A DNA stretch of 64,000 nt, taken from the NCBI RefSeq assembly GCF_000276665.1, contig NW_004955438.1, positions 13,150,556-13,214,555 on the forward strand. Reading direction: 5' to 3'. Below are positions 23,000 through 34,329 of this stretch, in pieces. A model generated the notes under the pieces. The model did no database searches. It saw only the letters and a list, made by a program, of their open reading frames with translations, and was not told the origin of the DNA. Made by a program: the position numbers and the translations under genes. This DNA is from Chinchilla lanigera. Taxonomy: Eukaryota > Chordata > Mammalia > Rodentia > Chinchillidae. How positions within the stretch are numbered: the stretch's first letter is position 1; each line of letters opens with the position of its first letter.

Positions 23000-23167
23000 T
23001 TTTTTTGTTTTTGTTTTTGTTTTGTCTTTTTGAGACAGGGTCTCGTTATGCAGTTCAGGCTGGCCTTGAGCTCACTTTGTAGCCCAGGCTGGTCTCAAAC
23101 TTGCAACGATCCTCCTGCCTCAGCCTCCCGAGTGCTGGGATTACAGGAGTGTACCACCACACCCGGC
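23000..23167 (-). mobile_element. B1-like SINE with internal duplication
   Basis: A T-rich tail, then TTTTTGAGACAGGGTCTCGT, the duplicated CAGGCTGG motif and GTGCTGGGATTACAGGAGTG. Low divergence from the copies at 41945 and 61325 suggests a young family. Confidence 0.92.
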
Positions 23168-23439
23168 TGTCATCTTTGTATAAACTGCTACCGAGTTCAA
23201 GGACTTAGGAGCTCTTGACTGAAAAGCAAACCTGGCAAAAAGTCAAAGATAATGAGGTCTAAAAGAGGTTGGCAGAAATAAATTTCTGGGAAAATCTTGG
23301 TAGTCAGAGTTCAGGCTTCATGCCAAAGCCTCCTCCCTACATCGATACACAGCACAGAAGCTGGAAGGACAGCGTGGGAGGGGCCCAGGGGGGACAGACG
23401 GCAGCATTTCTCCTGCACGGGCAGAACAGATGTGCATAG

Positions 23440-23540
23440 TGGCCACACACTCTCACATGCGCACTCCCACAGGCTCACACACAACATTCCCACACACTCA
23501 TACATACACACACGCTCTCACAAAACACAGTCACACATTT
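23440..23540 (+). repeat. CA-rich low-complexity tract
   Basis: Interrupted CA/CACT/CATA units; not a pure microsatellite. Confidence 0.8.
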
Positions 23541-24055
23541 TCCCTAGAGAAACCCAACCTAAGAAAAGAAAAGGTAACCTGGAAGTCACCAGCCTGGAGT
23601 TGCCCTAGTCCCTCTGTCCCTTCAGAGAGCAGGAAGTGACTCCGCAGCAGGGATCTTATCAGTCCAGCCCAGAGGCTTCTCCGGAAGGACATCCACAAGC
23701 CAACGTCAAACACCCACCAGACTTGACAACAACCCTGAAGAGTCCAAGCCAAGCCAGGGCCTGTCTCCTGGGAACACAGTCTGTGGGGGGACCAAGACCA
23801 CAGTCCTGGCATGGTGTGAAAAAGGTCACACTCAGAAGAGGGTCGGGAGTATGTGCGATCAGGGCTGGGCCTGAGGAATCCTCCAAGTAAGGCTTCTCCA
23901 AGTGCCACCAAGTGCCTCTGTGGGCAGGAAGGAGATCGGACCCAGCTGGGAGTGCAGAGAGCAGAGCAAAGAACAGCTTTGGGGCTGGCTGCAAAGGGCC
24001 TTGGAGACTCACTTTCCCAAGATTTTCCAGGGGCTCAGGACTCAGTGCAAGCCAG

Positions 24056-24246
24056 GCCTGGTTGCACACACTGTAATTCTAATACTCTGGAAGGCCCAAG
24101 GCAGGAGGATCACAACTTTGAGTCCAGCCCAGCTAATTTAGCAGCTTAGCAAGACGTTATCTCAGAATAAAAAATTTTCAAAGAGCTGAGGATATAGTGC
24201 AGTGTGAGAGACCTGGGTTCAATCCCTGCTGCTGGAAAAAAAAGAA
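24056..24246 (+). mobile_element. B1-ID dimeric SINE
   Basis: A diverged B1 half (AATTCTAATACTCTGGAAGG) is joined to an ID half (GATATAGTGCAGTGTGAGAG ... GGTTCAATCCCTGC) and an A-tail. Confidence 0.75.
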
Positions 24247-24529
24247 AATTCATTGCAGAGTAAACTCTCTTGCCCTACGGGGGGCCGTGGAGGGAAAGCG
24301 GCATTTGCCGCAGGGCCTGCCCTGGCACCCCAGCAGTCGCCTGTCACTGGCCACTCCTAAAGGAAGGCCAGCTTTCGAGAAAACACCGTTTCTTATTATG
24401 CTTCCAACCTACAAGGGCAGCTCCTCTTGGTGAGCGGTTTGAATGTGCAGAGGGACAAGGAAGGCAGTGGGGGGACCCTGACACCCCCCGTCTTGGAGCT
24501 GCTCAGCACGTGTCCACCCTGCAGCCCTA

Positions 24530-24745
24530 ATGGCAATCCCTCACCCCGGACTCGCCGAGAGCCCTGACAACGACACCAACAGTCTTCATCTCTCTACAAC
24601 CCCAGCCCTGACCGCCTGCCTGTCTGCTAGGTTTCTTCACATGGGGCTTCAGCAGAAGGCCTCAGAGGTCATCCCGGCTCCTCAGGACAGTGGCTAGCAC
24701 ACAGTAGGTGTTTAGGAAATGTCTGATGGTGAATGAATCCAAGTA
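24530..24745 (+). repeat. L2 tail fragment
   Basis: GTGGCTAGCACACAGTAGGT followed by GTTTAGGAAATGTCTG. Confidence 0.5.
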
Positions 24746-25499
24746 TACTCCTCTAGGGTGCTTACTTGGGAGCCAACTGTGGGCACTGTTACAGGTGCCT
24801 GGAACTCGGCAACGGACAGAACCAGCAAGGAGGCCCCGCCCCACAGGGCTGAGTCTAGCGGGCACCCTGGTCTCAGCACCTCCACCACACAGGACACCTG
24901 CCTCACCAGGAGGTGGAGCACCATGCAGCCTGTCAGACACGGGCAACACCCAGGTTCTGTGACCCGCTAAGCGCCACTTGTCTTCAGGCACAGTCCAGCA
25001 CCACAGGAAGCCCCCGCCACACGTCTCCTGACATTCGCTCCCCCTGCTATGCTTGTCACCCCCTTGCTGTCCCCCTTGCTCCCTGTAGAGAACCAGGCAT
25101 CGGGGCTTTCCACCTTCCTGCCACACACAATACTCCTGACTTGGGGCCGCTGCCAGATGCTGCCAGCACCGGAACTGCATTATCTCATTCACTCCTCGAA
25201 ACACCCAAGGCTAGACAGGCAGTAGAGCTGGACCAGAACCTGGGCCTGGCGAGGTGATGTGCACCGCCTCCTCCCCCACCGTTCCTTCCCTTCGGTGAAA
25301 TACCTCCACCCACCTGGTACGGGGTCTAGCGCCCCTACTTGCTCAGGACTGAGAGGGTCCCTGGGATTCAGGGCTTTCAGTGTTAAAGTCAGGAAAGTCT
25401 TAGGCCACTGCCACCACCCTAAGCAGGGTCCTCCTCCTCCTGGTTCTCTGCCAGGCCTTACCTCCTGCCTCCTAAGCCCACCCTGGCGTCAGTCCTCCA

Positions 25500-25830
25500 G
25501 TAACCCAGCTGTACACTGTTCTCAGACTACAGGGTCACAACCATGTCTAAAGTCTGCTCCTGGAACTCCCTGTGCCGCCCTGTGACTTAATCCGGCTTCC
25601 TGAGCCCAAACCCATTAAGACCTCTTGAAGCAAATGCTCTTGCCGGGTTTGAGCCTCTGAGCTGCTAACAAGCCTGCGGGCAACACACATCCCGGAGGCT
25701 GTGTGCCTGTCCTGAATTGCAAGCTCTCCCTGGCTAGTGACCTGCTCGCTCTGTTCTGTCTGATGCCCCTCTGACACCTGGTGATGTGCCTGCCCAGAGT
25801 AGGTACTCACTAAATGCTAACCATTGTGAT
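25500..25830 (+). repeat. L2 tail fragment (diverged)
   Basis: GCCCAGAGTAGGTACTCACT followed by AAATGCTAA closes an L2-like stretch. Confidence 0.45.
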
Positions 25831-26044
25831 TGAGAGCAGGGTTCCCACTCCTGCCTGCTCGAGATGAGGCTCTGTTTAAAACTGCAGATTTCCAGCCCCT
25901 ACCTTGGGCCAGAAGAATCCATACCCGCCGAAGAGACATTTGGAAACCTATCATGCCAACCATTCTTTAGTTCAGTGGGTTCTCAGAGCCTGTCACAGCC
26001 CAGCAGCCTTGCTGTCACCTGGGGTTTGTTAAGAACACAGGCCC

Positions 26045-26150
26045 TAGGCCAGTAATACGGCTCAGTGGCACAGAATTTGCCTGGCAAGCGTAAGGTCCTG
26101 AGTTTGATTCCTGGTGCCACCCCCCCAACCCCCCCCCTGCAAAAAACCAC
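26045..26150 (+). mobile_element. ID SINE
   Basis: ACGGCTCAGTGGCACAGAAT and GAGTTTGATTCCTGGTGCC are the A and B box regions of a tRNA-derived SINE, followed by a C/A-rich tail. Confidence 0.8.
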
Positions 26151-26289
26151 AGGCCTAAGACCTGCTGTATCAGGACATGTAGGAGGGCTCTGCACTCAGG
26201 ATTCCAACAAGCTGTCCCATGATGCTCTGATTGGACTAGCTCAGAAAAACATTAGTGCAGTAGAAGAATAATGGGACAAGCCAGAGCTG

Positions 26290-26565
26290 GGCTGGAATCC
26301 AGTTCAATTAACTTCTTTCACCCTCAGTCCATGCATCCCCTGAACAAGAATTATGACCTCTGACCTCATTTGGTGGTTGTGATGATTATCTGAGATCCAC
26401 ATAAAAATTCATGTCCAGAATCTGGCACACAGGAGAAGCCAAGGAATGCTGCCCATTCTTCCCCGGTGGCCCTCTTATAACACCCATGAAGCTGGGAAAA
26501 TTATAGTTTCAGAGGATTAAGTGATATATACAAGGTCACTTGCAGGGCAATAGCATGAAGATAAT
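26290..26565 (+). repeat. MIR-like old SINE sequence (probably two copies)
   Basis: GCTGGAATCCAGTTCAATTA resembles a forward MIR. TTTCAGAGGATTAAGTGATA then CAAGGTCACTTGCAGGGC resembles a reverse MIR. Strongly diverged. Confidence 0.4.
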
Positions 26566-27865
26566 GATTCTAGGCCTGATCAGGTCTCTGACAGAACCCA
26601 AAAGGTCTACTCTGCATAGTTCTGGCATCTCCACCCCCAGTCACACTTGACAAGCAGGGACAGACAAACCCCAAGGGTGCCAAGGGCTGCTGCCGCTCCA
26701 TCAGGTTTCCTACGGCTTGCAGCTGTCCTGCATATTTCATACAGCACCCATCTCGCCTGTGTGTCAAAAATCCTCACGGTAGAGGCCAATGGGGACAGTT
26801 CTGAGAAGTCTCAGCAAACCTCCCGCCTCTTCCGGAGCTTCTCAAATGAGAAACACTGGCTTTCACACATGTCAAAGTCCTACAATCTTCCACCATTTGC
26901 CAAGCATGAGGTCACTGAGACGGGCAGGAACCCACCCCTGTGAAGCCAAAGGGGCTCAGGAGCAAAAACCATTCCCCAGTGTCCAGTGCCAAGCTGGCCG
27001 GGTAGCTGGGGTCCCAGGGGTGCTCTAGGGGAATGAGGAGGTGGGCCAGCTGAAATGGCTCCAGCAGAAGTAATAACCAAACACCCAACTCCACATGGCC
27101 TCAGGGAAGGAAGACCTCATCTCATGGAAGAACAGAGATGCAGTCTTTACACCAAGCAAAGGCCCCCTGATGTCTTGTTGGTTAGAACTAAGTGACATGT
27201 TCAATGCCTCAACCAATCACAGGTAAGCAAGTGAAATTACTGGGGCCAGAGTCCACCCAGAGTGAAGCACCCAGCTGGAAAGGCTGACAGTGAACAAACC
27301 CAGGGGTCAGTTCAGAAGGAGGAATACAGTTGGATGTGGAGAATGCTGGATTAACAACCAGGGAGACTCTACTTGGCCACGATACGTGTGACCCCACCAA
27401 CACCAAAGGTAAACACCATTCCTTGCAAGATGCCACTTCTCTGGGACAGAGGCAACACTTATAACTCGGCCCTGTCTTCCATTGTAGAAGCTCCACCCTT
27501 ACTTCCTTATGCCCGTTCCCTCTGCTCAAGGCTCGGCTCATGAAAGTCTATGGGTGGACCAGGACAACACAGCAATCACCGATGAGCTCTGAGCCCAACT
27601 CTATGATTGGGAGCATGAAAAGCCAGCAATGGCTCTCAGAGCTGGCTATTTGGTGGACACACACCGAGAGGCAGTGCAGGGGAGGAAAACAGCCCTGAAA
27701 TGGGAGTTATGAGATAACACACAGCACCACCACCAGTGGAGGACAGCGCTTCCCAGTGACAGCTTACTCTGACCAGGCACTGTGTTAGGCAAGCACTTTT
27801 AGGTAGTATGGGTTTTCCCTCATTTGGTCTTACAAGCCCCCCAAAACTTTGGCACTATCACTACA

Positions 27866-28261
27866 CCTATGGTTTATCCCCCAAAAGGTCTGTGTGTTCA
27901 GAGGTGGAGCTTTTGGAAGATGATGGAACTCGGGGGTGCTACACTTGTCAGCTGATTAACCCACTGATAAGCTCACAGCTGAACATGCTATCAGAAGATG
28001 GGGCTTCACTAGAGGAGCTAGGCCACTGGGATATGACCCAGAAAGCTGTATCCTTGTCCCCAGCTCCTTCTTGTCCCTTTCTCTCTCTGCTTCTGACCAC
28101 CATGAAGTGGGCCCATTTCCCCCGCCAGGTCCCTCCACCATGATGTTTCTGCCTCAGCTGACTTTGGACTGAAACCGTGAACCAAAATAAATCCTTCTTC
28201 CTTTAAATTGTGTATGTCAGGCACTTTGTCTCCACTCATCCCCCAAAGATGACTAATACAC
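27866..28261 (+). mobile_element. MaLR LTR
   Basis: It opens CTATGGTTTATCCCCCAAAA and closes ATGACTAATACA. It contains the MaLR phrases TTTGGACTGAAACCGTGAAC and CAAAATAAATCCTTCTTCC. Confidence 0.75.
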
Positions 28262-28665
28262 TTAACAATAAAACAGTAATTTTTGGAATCCAGAAACTGA
28301 TGATGTAGCTCAGGGGTAGAGCACTTGTCTAGCATATGTGAGCCCTGGGTCTGATCTCCAGCACTACCAAATAATAATCATTTCTGGAATCCAGAACTCC
28401 AAAAACCGAAAGTTGGTTTCTGTTGTGATTTACTGACTGGGCAGCTCAAATGCACTGATGTGATGCTGTTTACAATCTCTTTACCACTTTTGTGATGACT
28501 CCTGATATATTTCGATGTGGAACTACTGATCTGTTTTATTATGAAGTGCTGCCCTAGACCCTACTGGGAGTGTCACATAATGTGCAATATACGTACCATA
28601 TTCTGGGAACTTCTGCATTCTGAAACACATTTGGCCCCAAGGGATTCACAAAGAGGACTCTGGGT
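28258..28665 (+). mobile_element. Tigger/MER-type DNA transposon fragment split by an ID SINE
   Basis: TTTTTGGAATCCAGAAACTG before the ID SINE recurs as TTTCTGGAATCCAGAACTCC after it. The 3' part ends CATTCTGAAACACATTTGGC, as in a family whose ends read 'aatccgaaa'. The subfamily is not certain. Confidence 0.45.
28292..28370 (+). mobile_element. ID SINE
   Basis: GATGTAGCTCAGGGGTAGAG (A box) and GGTCTGATCTCCAGCACTAC (B box and end). The flanks share a GGAATCCAGAA motif. Confidence 0.85.
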
Positions 28666-30072
28666 GTATATATCCAGACTTTACCAATGCGCTACACAAT
28701 GTGAAGTATTCCCTTAAGAAGTAAGGGAGCATCTTAAACTCAAGCAGCTGAACTCCAGGCCAGCACTGTCACCCCCTCACCTTGCTTCTGCCACTTGCTG
28801 TTGGGGGCTCTAAGGAAGATATTTCCCTCTCTGAGCCTGTATTCTCATCACCAGAACATCAGTGGATTTCAATGTTTGCTTGTTTGTTCACATTTCTTCA
28901 GTGGGACCTCACGGGGAAAAGTGTCACTGCGGCAGTGTGTGTGACCTGCCCACCTGCCACCAGGCCCCTTAAGCATGCTCCAAAAGTGGTTCCCCAACAG
29001 CAGTGTGGAAACTGTTCTATGGCAGGATCAGTAAGGTCTTCTGTGCTTCTAACAAGGCAAACAATTTTTCCTGAGAAGGAAGAACGGCTGGGAGGAACTT
29101 GAACCAGATGTGGACAGCTGGGTAACCTTTTAATCTGTAGCAAGGATTCCAGAGCGTTCTGAACAGCATGAGCAAAGATGGAAAGACAAGCAGGGGGTCC
29201 AAGAGACTAAACTGGCCAAAGGATGTAGAGGAAGCAAGATGATGGGCAGCCATGCTGGAAAGGCTGGCTTTGCCAAGCAGATGAATGTCAGGAATCCTCC
29301 TCCCTCCCACCTGGAAGCTTGACAATTCCTCCAAGCACAAAGCCAGGCCAAGAGCTGGGCAATCCCAGCACACTGAAGGCAGCCACAAGAAGTCAAGGTC
29401 CTTCCCCGCTGACTGCCATGACCATGAGGTCCAATGCCTAGCTCAGTGCCATCAATCCAAAAATGATGACCTGAGGTCTGACACCAACGCCTGTCCTTCA
29501 CCAGAGAATAGGACAGAGTTTTGACAGCAGGACATTGACCTGGAAAGACCAAGATGGACAGCCAGTGTGGCAGATTAACTATGGTCAACTTATAACACCC
29601 AGCTGAACAGAATCAGCATGGTGCTGGGTGTGGAAGGCACACCTGAGGATTGTTGCCAACAGCATAAAAGGAGAACTGGAGGGGAAGATGGTGGGCTGTG
29701 GATCCTCCCGGAGAAGTTTGTCCTGCTGGTCTTCCTGATATAAACTCAGCTGTTATCGTCAGAGGAGCTCAGGTCCTATTGGTCACTGAGGATGGTTGCA
29801 GTTCTTTTTGGGGAGCTCTGGTCCTTACTTAGAGCATCACTTTTTGGCTCCAGTACAGATCCTTCAGCCTGCTGGTACAGACTTTCTAGTTTCTACCACT
29901 GATCTGTGGGCCCTCCCAGTGCAGGTCCTTGAAACAGACTTACATAAGACATTGTTTGGGCTCTGGGCCTCTGGTTGGACTCATGGACGACAAGGCCATG
30001 GACTCTAGGTCTTTAGCTGGTTTTGTGGAGGACACTGTCGTGGGATCCTCAGCTGGATTCTTTGGGTCTTGT

Positions 30073-30428
30073 TATGGTTTGTGTCTGAATGTCCCACCAA
30101 AGCCTCATGTGGTTATGGGAGGCAGGATTTTTGGAGGTGGCTAAACCTAGAGTTTGTGATTGGTTCATTGTCCATGGCTGGGATTAGTGGTGTGAGTGCT
30201 ACACCTGCCCTAGGGCAGGTAGCCTGCACACAAGGGAGGAAAAGAGGCTTGCTCTGCCCTTTTGCTCTTGTTGCTTTTGTTGTCTTGCATCACCCTGAAC
30301 TGTTAGCCCTCTGCCACACCACCCTGCCTTGGAGCCAGCTGATTATGGACTGAAACCTCCATAAACTGTGAGCTAAATAAACCTTTCCTCCTTTAACTTT
30401 GGGTGTTGGGTATTTTGTCTCAGCAACG
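30073..30428 (+). mobile_element. MaLR LTR
   Basis: It starts TGTTATGGTTTGTGTCTGAA. The poly(A) region is GTGAGCTAAATAAACCTTTC and the 3' part reads GTTGGGTATTTTGTCTCAGC, the same layout as the LTR at 605. Confidence 0.8.
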
Positions 30429-31244
30429 TGCGGAAAAAAAAAAGGTCTCTAGTATGAATACAGATCTCCTGCACTCATTCGCATCTTTGGTTGAATACTA
30501 TAAAACAGTCCTATAAATTATGTGTCCTGTATTAAATCTTTGCCCTTGCAAATCCTGACTACAATAGCCAGTGATGATCTCCCTGGTGTCCCTCCCTATC
30601 TAGTGGGGGCAGTCTGACTCCTATGGGTCTGCTGTGTCCTAGCAACTTCCCAAGAAGCCATTCCTAAGCAGCATGGCCATTTTCACCTCATAGCAGAGAC
30701 TCTAAGTTAAATCTCAGCCTGGTTTCCAAAGAAGCCCCTCGGTCCACCAATGACTCTTCCCAAAGCAGAAGAGCACAGGGCATGAATCAGACTCGGGTGG
30801 TCCAGCTTGCCCTCAGTAGGGGAACCATGACACCATCCACTTCCTTTCTTCAAACAGTAGAAATCGCACCTATGGGCACAGGGAAGAGCTTCAGTCACAC
30901 TCAGTGTTCCAAATATATCTATGGCCAAGCTTTGGACCATTTCCCTACTGACACATCACTAAGAGGTGATTAAAATGTCTCAAAGTCTTACGGAATCAGT
31001 CAGGCAATATCCCTTAAGAGAGAAACTACCATTTGGGGCCTAACTGTTCTAAGTGTGCTCCATCACGAGCTTGCCCAAGAAGGTTAACAGGCGGGAGAGG
31101 AGAGAAGCGGGCACTGCCTAGAGAGGAAAGGGCTGTCCACGGGGCTGGCTGGGCCTCCCAGGGGGACTGTGTTTGTCACTGAACTAAGCAGGACTCCATT
31201 CTAGGTCTCTCACTCGCTTTCCTCCTACCCAGGATAATGACTAA

Positions 31245-31330
31245 AACTTGGGGCTGGGGAGGCAGCTTAGTGGTAGAGTGTTTGTCTAGCATGCACAAAC
31301 CCGTGGGTTTCACAAAAAAAATAAAGTGAA
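31245..31330 (+). mobile_element. ID SINE
   Basis: GGGCTGGGGAGGCAGCTTAG through GTCTAGCATGCACAAACCCG, then an A-rich tail. Confidence 0.8.
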
Positions 31331-31334
31331 TACC

Positions 31335-31545
31335 AGGACTTAGCCTGCCTCGCCCAGGATCACACAGAGCCACTGGGGAGAGTGAACACCAGTTTATGAT
31401 GTATGAACCCACTGAACCTTCACAGCCAGCTGTATGGAGCAGGTATTATTACCCTGCCTTACCATGGGGGAAGGCAGGCTCAGAGAGGTTAAGCAACTGG
31501 CTCAAGGTCACTCAGCCAGCGACAGAGAGTCCAGATGCCAGATCG
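31335..31545 (-). repeat. MIR SINE (old)
   Basis: CAGAGAGGTTAAGCAACTGG then CAAGGTCACTCAGCCAGC. Confidence 0.8.
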
Positions 31546-32489
31546 GTGTACTTCACACACAGCTGTGAACCTTGCTGTTTGGAGGCTGGAGGGTGACAGT
31601 CCATAGAAACAGGACAACTGAGACTACTTTCTCAGGGGCCAAGACTGCTCTGAGAGCCAACCAGGAACCAACACACAGCGATCGACCCATCTTCCCAAGG
31701 ACCCCAGGGCTACTTAGCTCTAGGCCAGGGCTCCTCAAGTTTCCCTGTGCCCACATGGCCCCTGGACACCTTGCCAGGATGCAGATTATGACTCCGCAGG
31801 TCTGAGGTGGGCCCACGGGTCCGCACTTCTCACATCTGGGTGGTGTCCGCACAGTGGGTTCCTGGACTGCACTTCAGGTAGCAGGAGCCTAGACTTGGGT
31901 AGAACTTTCTCACCCCCTCAAACCTATGTGAACACTCTCTTGCGGGGACTGCCTGGGCCTGGTGCAGAGCCAGCTACCATAGCATTTTCTTTTATAAGAC
32001 GGAGCAAGTCAAATGGTGACCTCTGTTGGCTATGAGGTAGACGACCAATTTCTGGGTTCTGTTTCCGACTTGACCTTTGTCCTTCCCTTCCTTATCCATC
32101 TCTTCGCAAAATGTCTAAGCCAGCTTATCTCAGAAGTCAGGCCGGGGCAGCATGCTGGGCAGGTGTCCCCTCCTTAGAGTCCCTGATCCAGAGGAGCTGC
32201 CAGTGTTGCAGAGCGGGAGGAGCATGGGGAGCAGGTGAGCGGTCTGCTCGCAACCCACCAGGGTTCCTGCATCACTCAGAGAACAGCCAGAGCCCACAGG
32301 CTCTGGGCCCTCAGCCTTCTGCCCTTCAAGTCCCATCCCTGGAATACACTTTGCCAGCTTCTTCAGTCTTATCTCAGATCTGCCTTCGCAGGAGGGCCTG
32401 CTCCGGTCACCCTAGGAAATCCAGTTCACCATTTAAACTAGCAGTCCTGTACTGCCGCCGCCACCCACCCTCAAGGCACCGGCTTCCCT

Positions 32490-32712
32490 TCCCCTCCTTG
32501 CTCCTCCCACAGCACTCACCAGCACAGGGCATCCTGTACATTTTACTTAATGACCTTGCGGGCTGTCGCTCTCCCTGCCCCATCCTCGCAGAATGCGGCT
32601 TTGTGAGGACTGGGCTGTCTGTCTGCTTTGTTCACTGAGCTGTCCCCAGGGCTAGCACTCAGCGAGTGCTCAGTATCTGTGGGATGGATGGATGGATGAA
32701 TGAATGAAAGAG
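32490..32712 (+). repeat. L2 tail and (GGAT)n tract
   Basis: GCTTTGTTCACTGAGCTGTC, AGCACTCAGCGAGTGCTCAG and a short GGATGGATGGATGAATGAAT run form an L2 3' end. Confidence 0.6.
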
Positions 32713-32764
32713 GGGCCTGCCTACTATGGTGTCAGGCTCGGTGATGACCAAGTTCATCTTTTGA

Positions 32765-32850
32765 TCTCAGTTCTAAAACGAGGAAACTGAGGCTGATTTG
32801 CTAAGTGGCCTGACCAAGGTCACACAGTCAAGAAGCAGGAGGGCCAGGAA
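32765..32850 (-). repeat. MIR fragment
   Basis: ACGAGGAAACTGAGGCTGAT followed by CAAGGTCACACAGTCAAG. Confidence 0.65.
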
Positions 32851-33559
32851 CGAAGGCCCAGTCTGGCGAAGAATGTACTCTTTTCTGTTTGTAGCTGCCT
32901 TCAAGGTAACTGTCTCAGCATGGCAAACATGCTTTCACTTGGGGACTTCACCAAGTCTGCCCAGAATTCGTGCTAATGCTCCCAAGGGAGCCTACGGAGG
33001 AGCCATTCCACCCCAAGCCAGAAAGAAGCCACTGCCAGCCCCAGGGAGCCCCCATCAGAGAGAGGAAGGGGAGAACCCCCCTTCAAACACTTCTCTGAAC
33101 ACTAAGGCACAGCCCCAGTGATTCTGGTTTGGTTTCATCCTTTTCTTGGCTTTATTTTTTATCTTTCTCAGCAATCTCTTTGACCTTTTCAAGTCTGGGT
33201 AACCTTTGGCCATCAACAGCTGCTGCTTACCATGTGAGTCTTTGTGACAAAACTTCTCCCCCCGCTGAATTTCCCAAAACGGAGCTTGCGCACAGATGTG
33301 TGGACCACAGTGCCCTGCTCACCAGCCCACAAGTTGCTCATGACTGTAGCTTCGTCACATGAGGTGAGCCCTGGGACAAGGACCCTTGTGGAGAAGATAC
33401 AGGTAGTAGGATGGGCCCGGGCCACCAAAAGCCCATCTGCCTTCTCGTCCCAAGGACCGCCCTAGCTCAGGTCCCCACCTCCCACTCAATCACATTAAGT
33501 CCCTTTTCTTTCCATCACTTCCCACTGTCTGAAGCCACCCTGTTTATTTATTTCTGTAT

Positions 33560-33690
33560 TTACTTATCAGATGTCTCCTCAGTGCAAGGCAGTGCATGAG
33601 GGTAGGGGCTTGTTCGGCGCTGTTCACCACTGCTCTGTGACTGGCACAGGTGGACACACACATATTGGTGGAATGAGTGAGGCAAAGAGC
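33560..33690 (+). repeat. L2 tail fragment
   Basis: GAGGGTAGGGGCTTGTTCGG ... CTGTGACTGGCACAGG ... TTGGTGGAATGAGTGA. Confidence 0.5.
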
Positions 33691-33847
33691 AAAAACAAGT
33701 AGATTTTGGAAGGAAAATAGAAAACAGGAGACTCACAAATGAGCCCATTTAATCCTAACATCAACCTGCACAAAAGAGGTCATTATGCCACATAGCTGGG
33801 GAGAGACAGAGCAGACCCAGGACTGTCCAAGTCCAAGAAGAAAAGAA

Positions 33848-34022
33848 GATGGTGCTGGATGTGGTGGCACATGCCAGTAATCCCAGCACTCTGGGAGCCT
33901 GAAGCAAAAGAACTGCAAGTTCTGGCCCAGTCTGGGCAACTTAGCAAGACCTTGTTTCAAAATAAAAATAAAAAAGTGCTGAGTTTAGCTCACTGTAAAG
34001 GTCCTGTTCAATCTCTAGTACA
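33848..34022 (+). mobile_element. B1-ID dimeric SINE
   Basis: The B1 half (GCTGGATGTGGTGGCACATG ... AGCAAGACCTTGTTTC) is followed by an A-rich linker and an ID half (TGAGTTTAGCTCACTGTAAA). It is followed directly by a long GGGA-type purine tract. Confidence 0.85.
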
Positions 34023-34025
34023 GAG

Positions 34026-34145
34026 ATGGAGGGGGGAGGGGGAGGAGAAAGGGAGGAGAGGGGACGGGACAGGGAAGGAAGATGGGAGGGAGAGAGAGAG
34101 GCATAGCAGGAAGGAGGGGAAGAGGGAGAGAGGGAGGCAGGCAGA
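34026..34145 (+). repeat. Polypurine (GGGA/GAGG)n tract
   Basis: About 120 bases almost free of pyrimidines on the plus strand. It is G-run-rich and follows a SINE tail, so it probably grew from it. Confidence 0.92.
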
Positions 34146-34329
34146 AACAAGGACAAAGTGGTGAACCTTCCAAGAAGGGCAAAGTCAAGTTGCCTTAGGA
34201 GCCCCAAAAACAAACACTTTTCCCTCAAATACAGACTTCACTGAGATGAATCAACATTTCCCCCCAACCTCCACCAAGGCAAGATCTGCATTTGCCCCTG
34301 GCACTACTGTAGTCCCTACATTTACCCAA

